DNA from: Chloroflexota bacterium
GTDB lineage: Bacteria; Chloroflexota; Anaerolineae; Anaerolineales; DRKV01
NCBI GenBank assembly: GCA_011051635.1
Contig: DRKV01000425.1
Coordinates: 1-6,142, forward strand
Reading direction: 5' to 3'
Length of the DNA stretch: 6,142 bases
Shown here: positions 5,195-6,142 of the stretch, piece after piece
Layout: each line of letters opens with the position of its first letter
How positions within the stretch are numbered: the first letter of the stretch is position 1
Position numbers and translations under genes: made by a program
The notes under the pieces: generated by a model
Seen by the model: the letters and a program-made list of their open reading frames with translations, nothing else
Told to the model about the DNA's origin: nothing
Databases searched by the model: none

Positions 5195-6142
5195 ATGCGT
5201 ATTACTCTGGAATTACTACAAAAATATGCTGCCCAGTACGTCGAAAGCCGCACGCAGCAGGAGCACGGGATTGTGTCCGCTTTTTTGGCGGGCAGCATGG
5301 TGGACGGAGATGCCTTGTGGTGCGAGGTCCCCGATATTGACCTTGTGGTTGTACACAACTTCCTTCCGGAGGTGCCGCGGGAGATTGTCCCCCTCGTGAA
5401 CGACGTGCATCTTGATATTCGGCATTACGACCGGCAGCGTTACGAGCCGGCCCGGCAGATTCGCGATGATGCCATCCTGGGGCCGACGGTGTACGCGGGC
5501 CGCGCTCTCTACGACCCCTTGCACTTCTTCGATTTCGTGCAGGCCAGCGTCCGTTCCCAGTACGACCGCCCGGAGCGGGTGTACCGTCGCGCTGCGCCGC
5601 TGCTGGATGAAGCCCGCCAGACGTGGTTTACCTTGCAGGGGGAGGCTTTTTCCCCCGATTTTCTGGAGAAGTATCTGGACGCGGTGGGGAACGCGGCGCG
5701 CTCCCTGGCGGCCTTGCTTGGGATAGCGCTCACGCCGCGGCGTTTTGCTCTCCTTTACCGTCGCGCGGCGATAGATTTGGGCAACGAGGGGGTGTTTTCG
5801 GGCTTTTTGGGGATGCTGGGCGGCAATAACGCCAGCGGGGAGGATGTGGTCGCCTGGCTTTCTCCCTGGGAATCGGCCTGGAAAGAAATTGCCGCCTCCG
5901 GGGAGGCGGCGGAGTGGTCTCTGCCTCGCCTGGCGTATTTCCGCAGCGGGATACAAACCTTGTTACGGAAGGAGACGCCCCAGATGGCGTTGTGGCCTCT
6001 GCTGACTACCTGGACGAGCCTTGCGCGGTTGGGAACGGGGCGTGCGGAGTGGGAGGCGGCCTGCCGTGCTTTGAGGCTGGATATCCCCCAGGAACGGTTG
6101 ACCGCACTCGACGCTTACCTGGACACCGTCGAGGAGATTCTC
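5195..6142 (+). CDS. MNT/Pol-beta-type nucleotidyltransferase-like protein, 3' end beyond window
   Basis: At least 316 residues are encoded, with the frame open to the last base. The N-terminal part (about 25-80) has the Pol-beta-superfamily nucleotidyltransferase signature: G33-S34, then PDIDLVVVH with D47 and D49, and a third acidic residue D74 in VHLDIRHY. These three Asp would bind two Mg ions to transfer NMP from an NTP. Twelve residues separate GS from the first Asp, slightly more than is common. Residues from about 105 on are helical, with no motif I recognise; this resembles the layout of aminoglycoside or kanamycin nucleotidyltransferase-like proteins, where a helical domain follows and binds the substrate. 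The substrate is unknown. The start ATG has GAGGAG (5184-5189) 5 bases upstream, overlapping the kinase stop codon, so it likely shares the kinase transcript. Codons favour G at third positions, more than the genes at the left. The domain call is good; the function is open. Confidence 0.8.
   Translation, partial: MRITLELLQKYAAQYVESRTQQEHGIVSAFLAGSMVDGDALWCEVPDIDLVVVHNFLPEVPREIVPLVNDVHLDIRHYDRQRYEPARQIRDDAILGPTVYAGRALYDPLHFFDFVQASVRSQYDRPERVYRRAAPLLDEARQTWFTLQGEAFSPDFLEKYLDAVGNAARSLAALLGIALTPRRFALLYRRAAIDLGNEGVFSGFLGMLGGNNASGEDVVAWLSPWESAWKEIAASGEAAEWSLPRLAYFRSGIQTLLRKETPQMALWPLLTTWTSLARLGTGRAEWEAACRALRLDIPQERLTALDAYLDTVEEIL

Noticed and set aside
5216..5956. Minus-strand open frame opposite the nucleotidyltransferase-like gene
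   Set aside because: No domain or ribosome-binding site, and the plus-strand frame holds the GS and DxD motifs with a good ribosome-binding site.

Overview
The window looks like ordinary chromosome from a GC-rich bacterium, most likely a member of the Chloroflexota (Anaerolineae-like). That placement is an inference. It rests on base composition, the mix of small cytoplasmic housekeeping genes, and REP-like palindromes between genes of a kind I associate with that phylum. I see no phage, insertion sequence, CRISPR array or recognisable defence operon.

Layout from left to right. A tRNA-Leu(CAA) gene on the minus strand is cut by the left edge (1-42). Its strong promoter lies in a 51-base gap shared with a divergent gene for a YchF/OLA1-like P-loop NTPase (94-1167). 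A 146-base spacer follows, holding an extended -10 promoter, two near-identical palindromes, and a G-quadruplex-type G-run array on the minus strand between them. Then come a small cytoplasmic LysM protein (1314-1601), a rho-independent terminator (1614-1639), an M3-family oligoendopeptidase F (1656-3431), and an unrecognised 186-residue helical protein (3428-3988) that overlaps pepF by ATGA. A short single-stranded DNA-binding protein (4009-4395, minus strand) converges on the latter with a 20-base gap. A 148-base divergent spacer carries the ssb promoter, an early-leader hairpin and a different palindrome (4502-4529). It leads into a deoxynucleoside kinase (4544-5185), followed 9 bases later by a MNT/Pol-beta-type nucleotidyltransferase-like protein that runs off the right edge (5195-6142).

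The functional units are short. pepF and its overlapping partner form one translationally coupled pair. The deoxynucleoside kinase and nucleotidyltransferase-like gene form another. ssb and the kinase share a divergent control region, which puts two DNA-metabolism genes side by side, but nothing proves they are co-regulated. No gene lies in the gaps, and none of the gaps exceeds 150 bases.

The points most worth a second look are the palindrome/G-run/palindrome element at 1200-1287, whose two palindromes differ by paired changes that keep the stems intact; the departures of the YchF-like protein from the canonical family; the ssb that lacks the usual C-terminal tip; and the second palindrome placed directly before the kinase ribosome-binding site. 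I did not find a convincing new multi-gene system.
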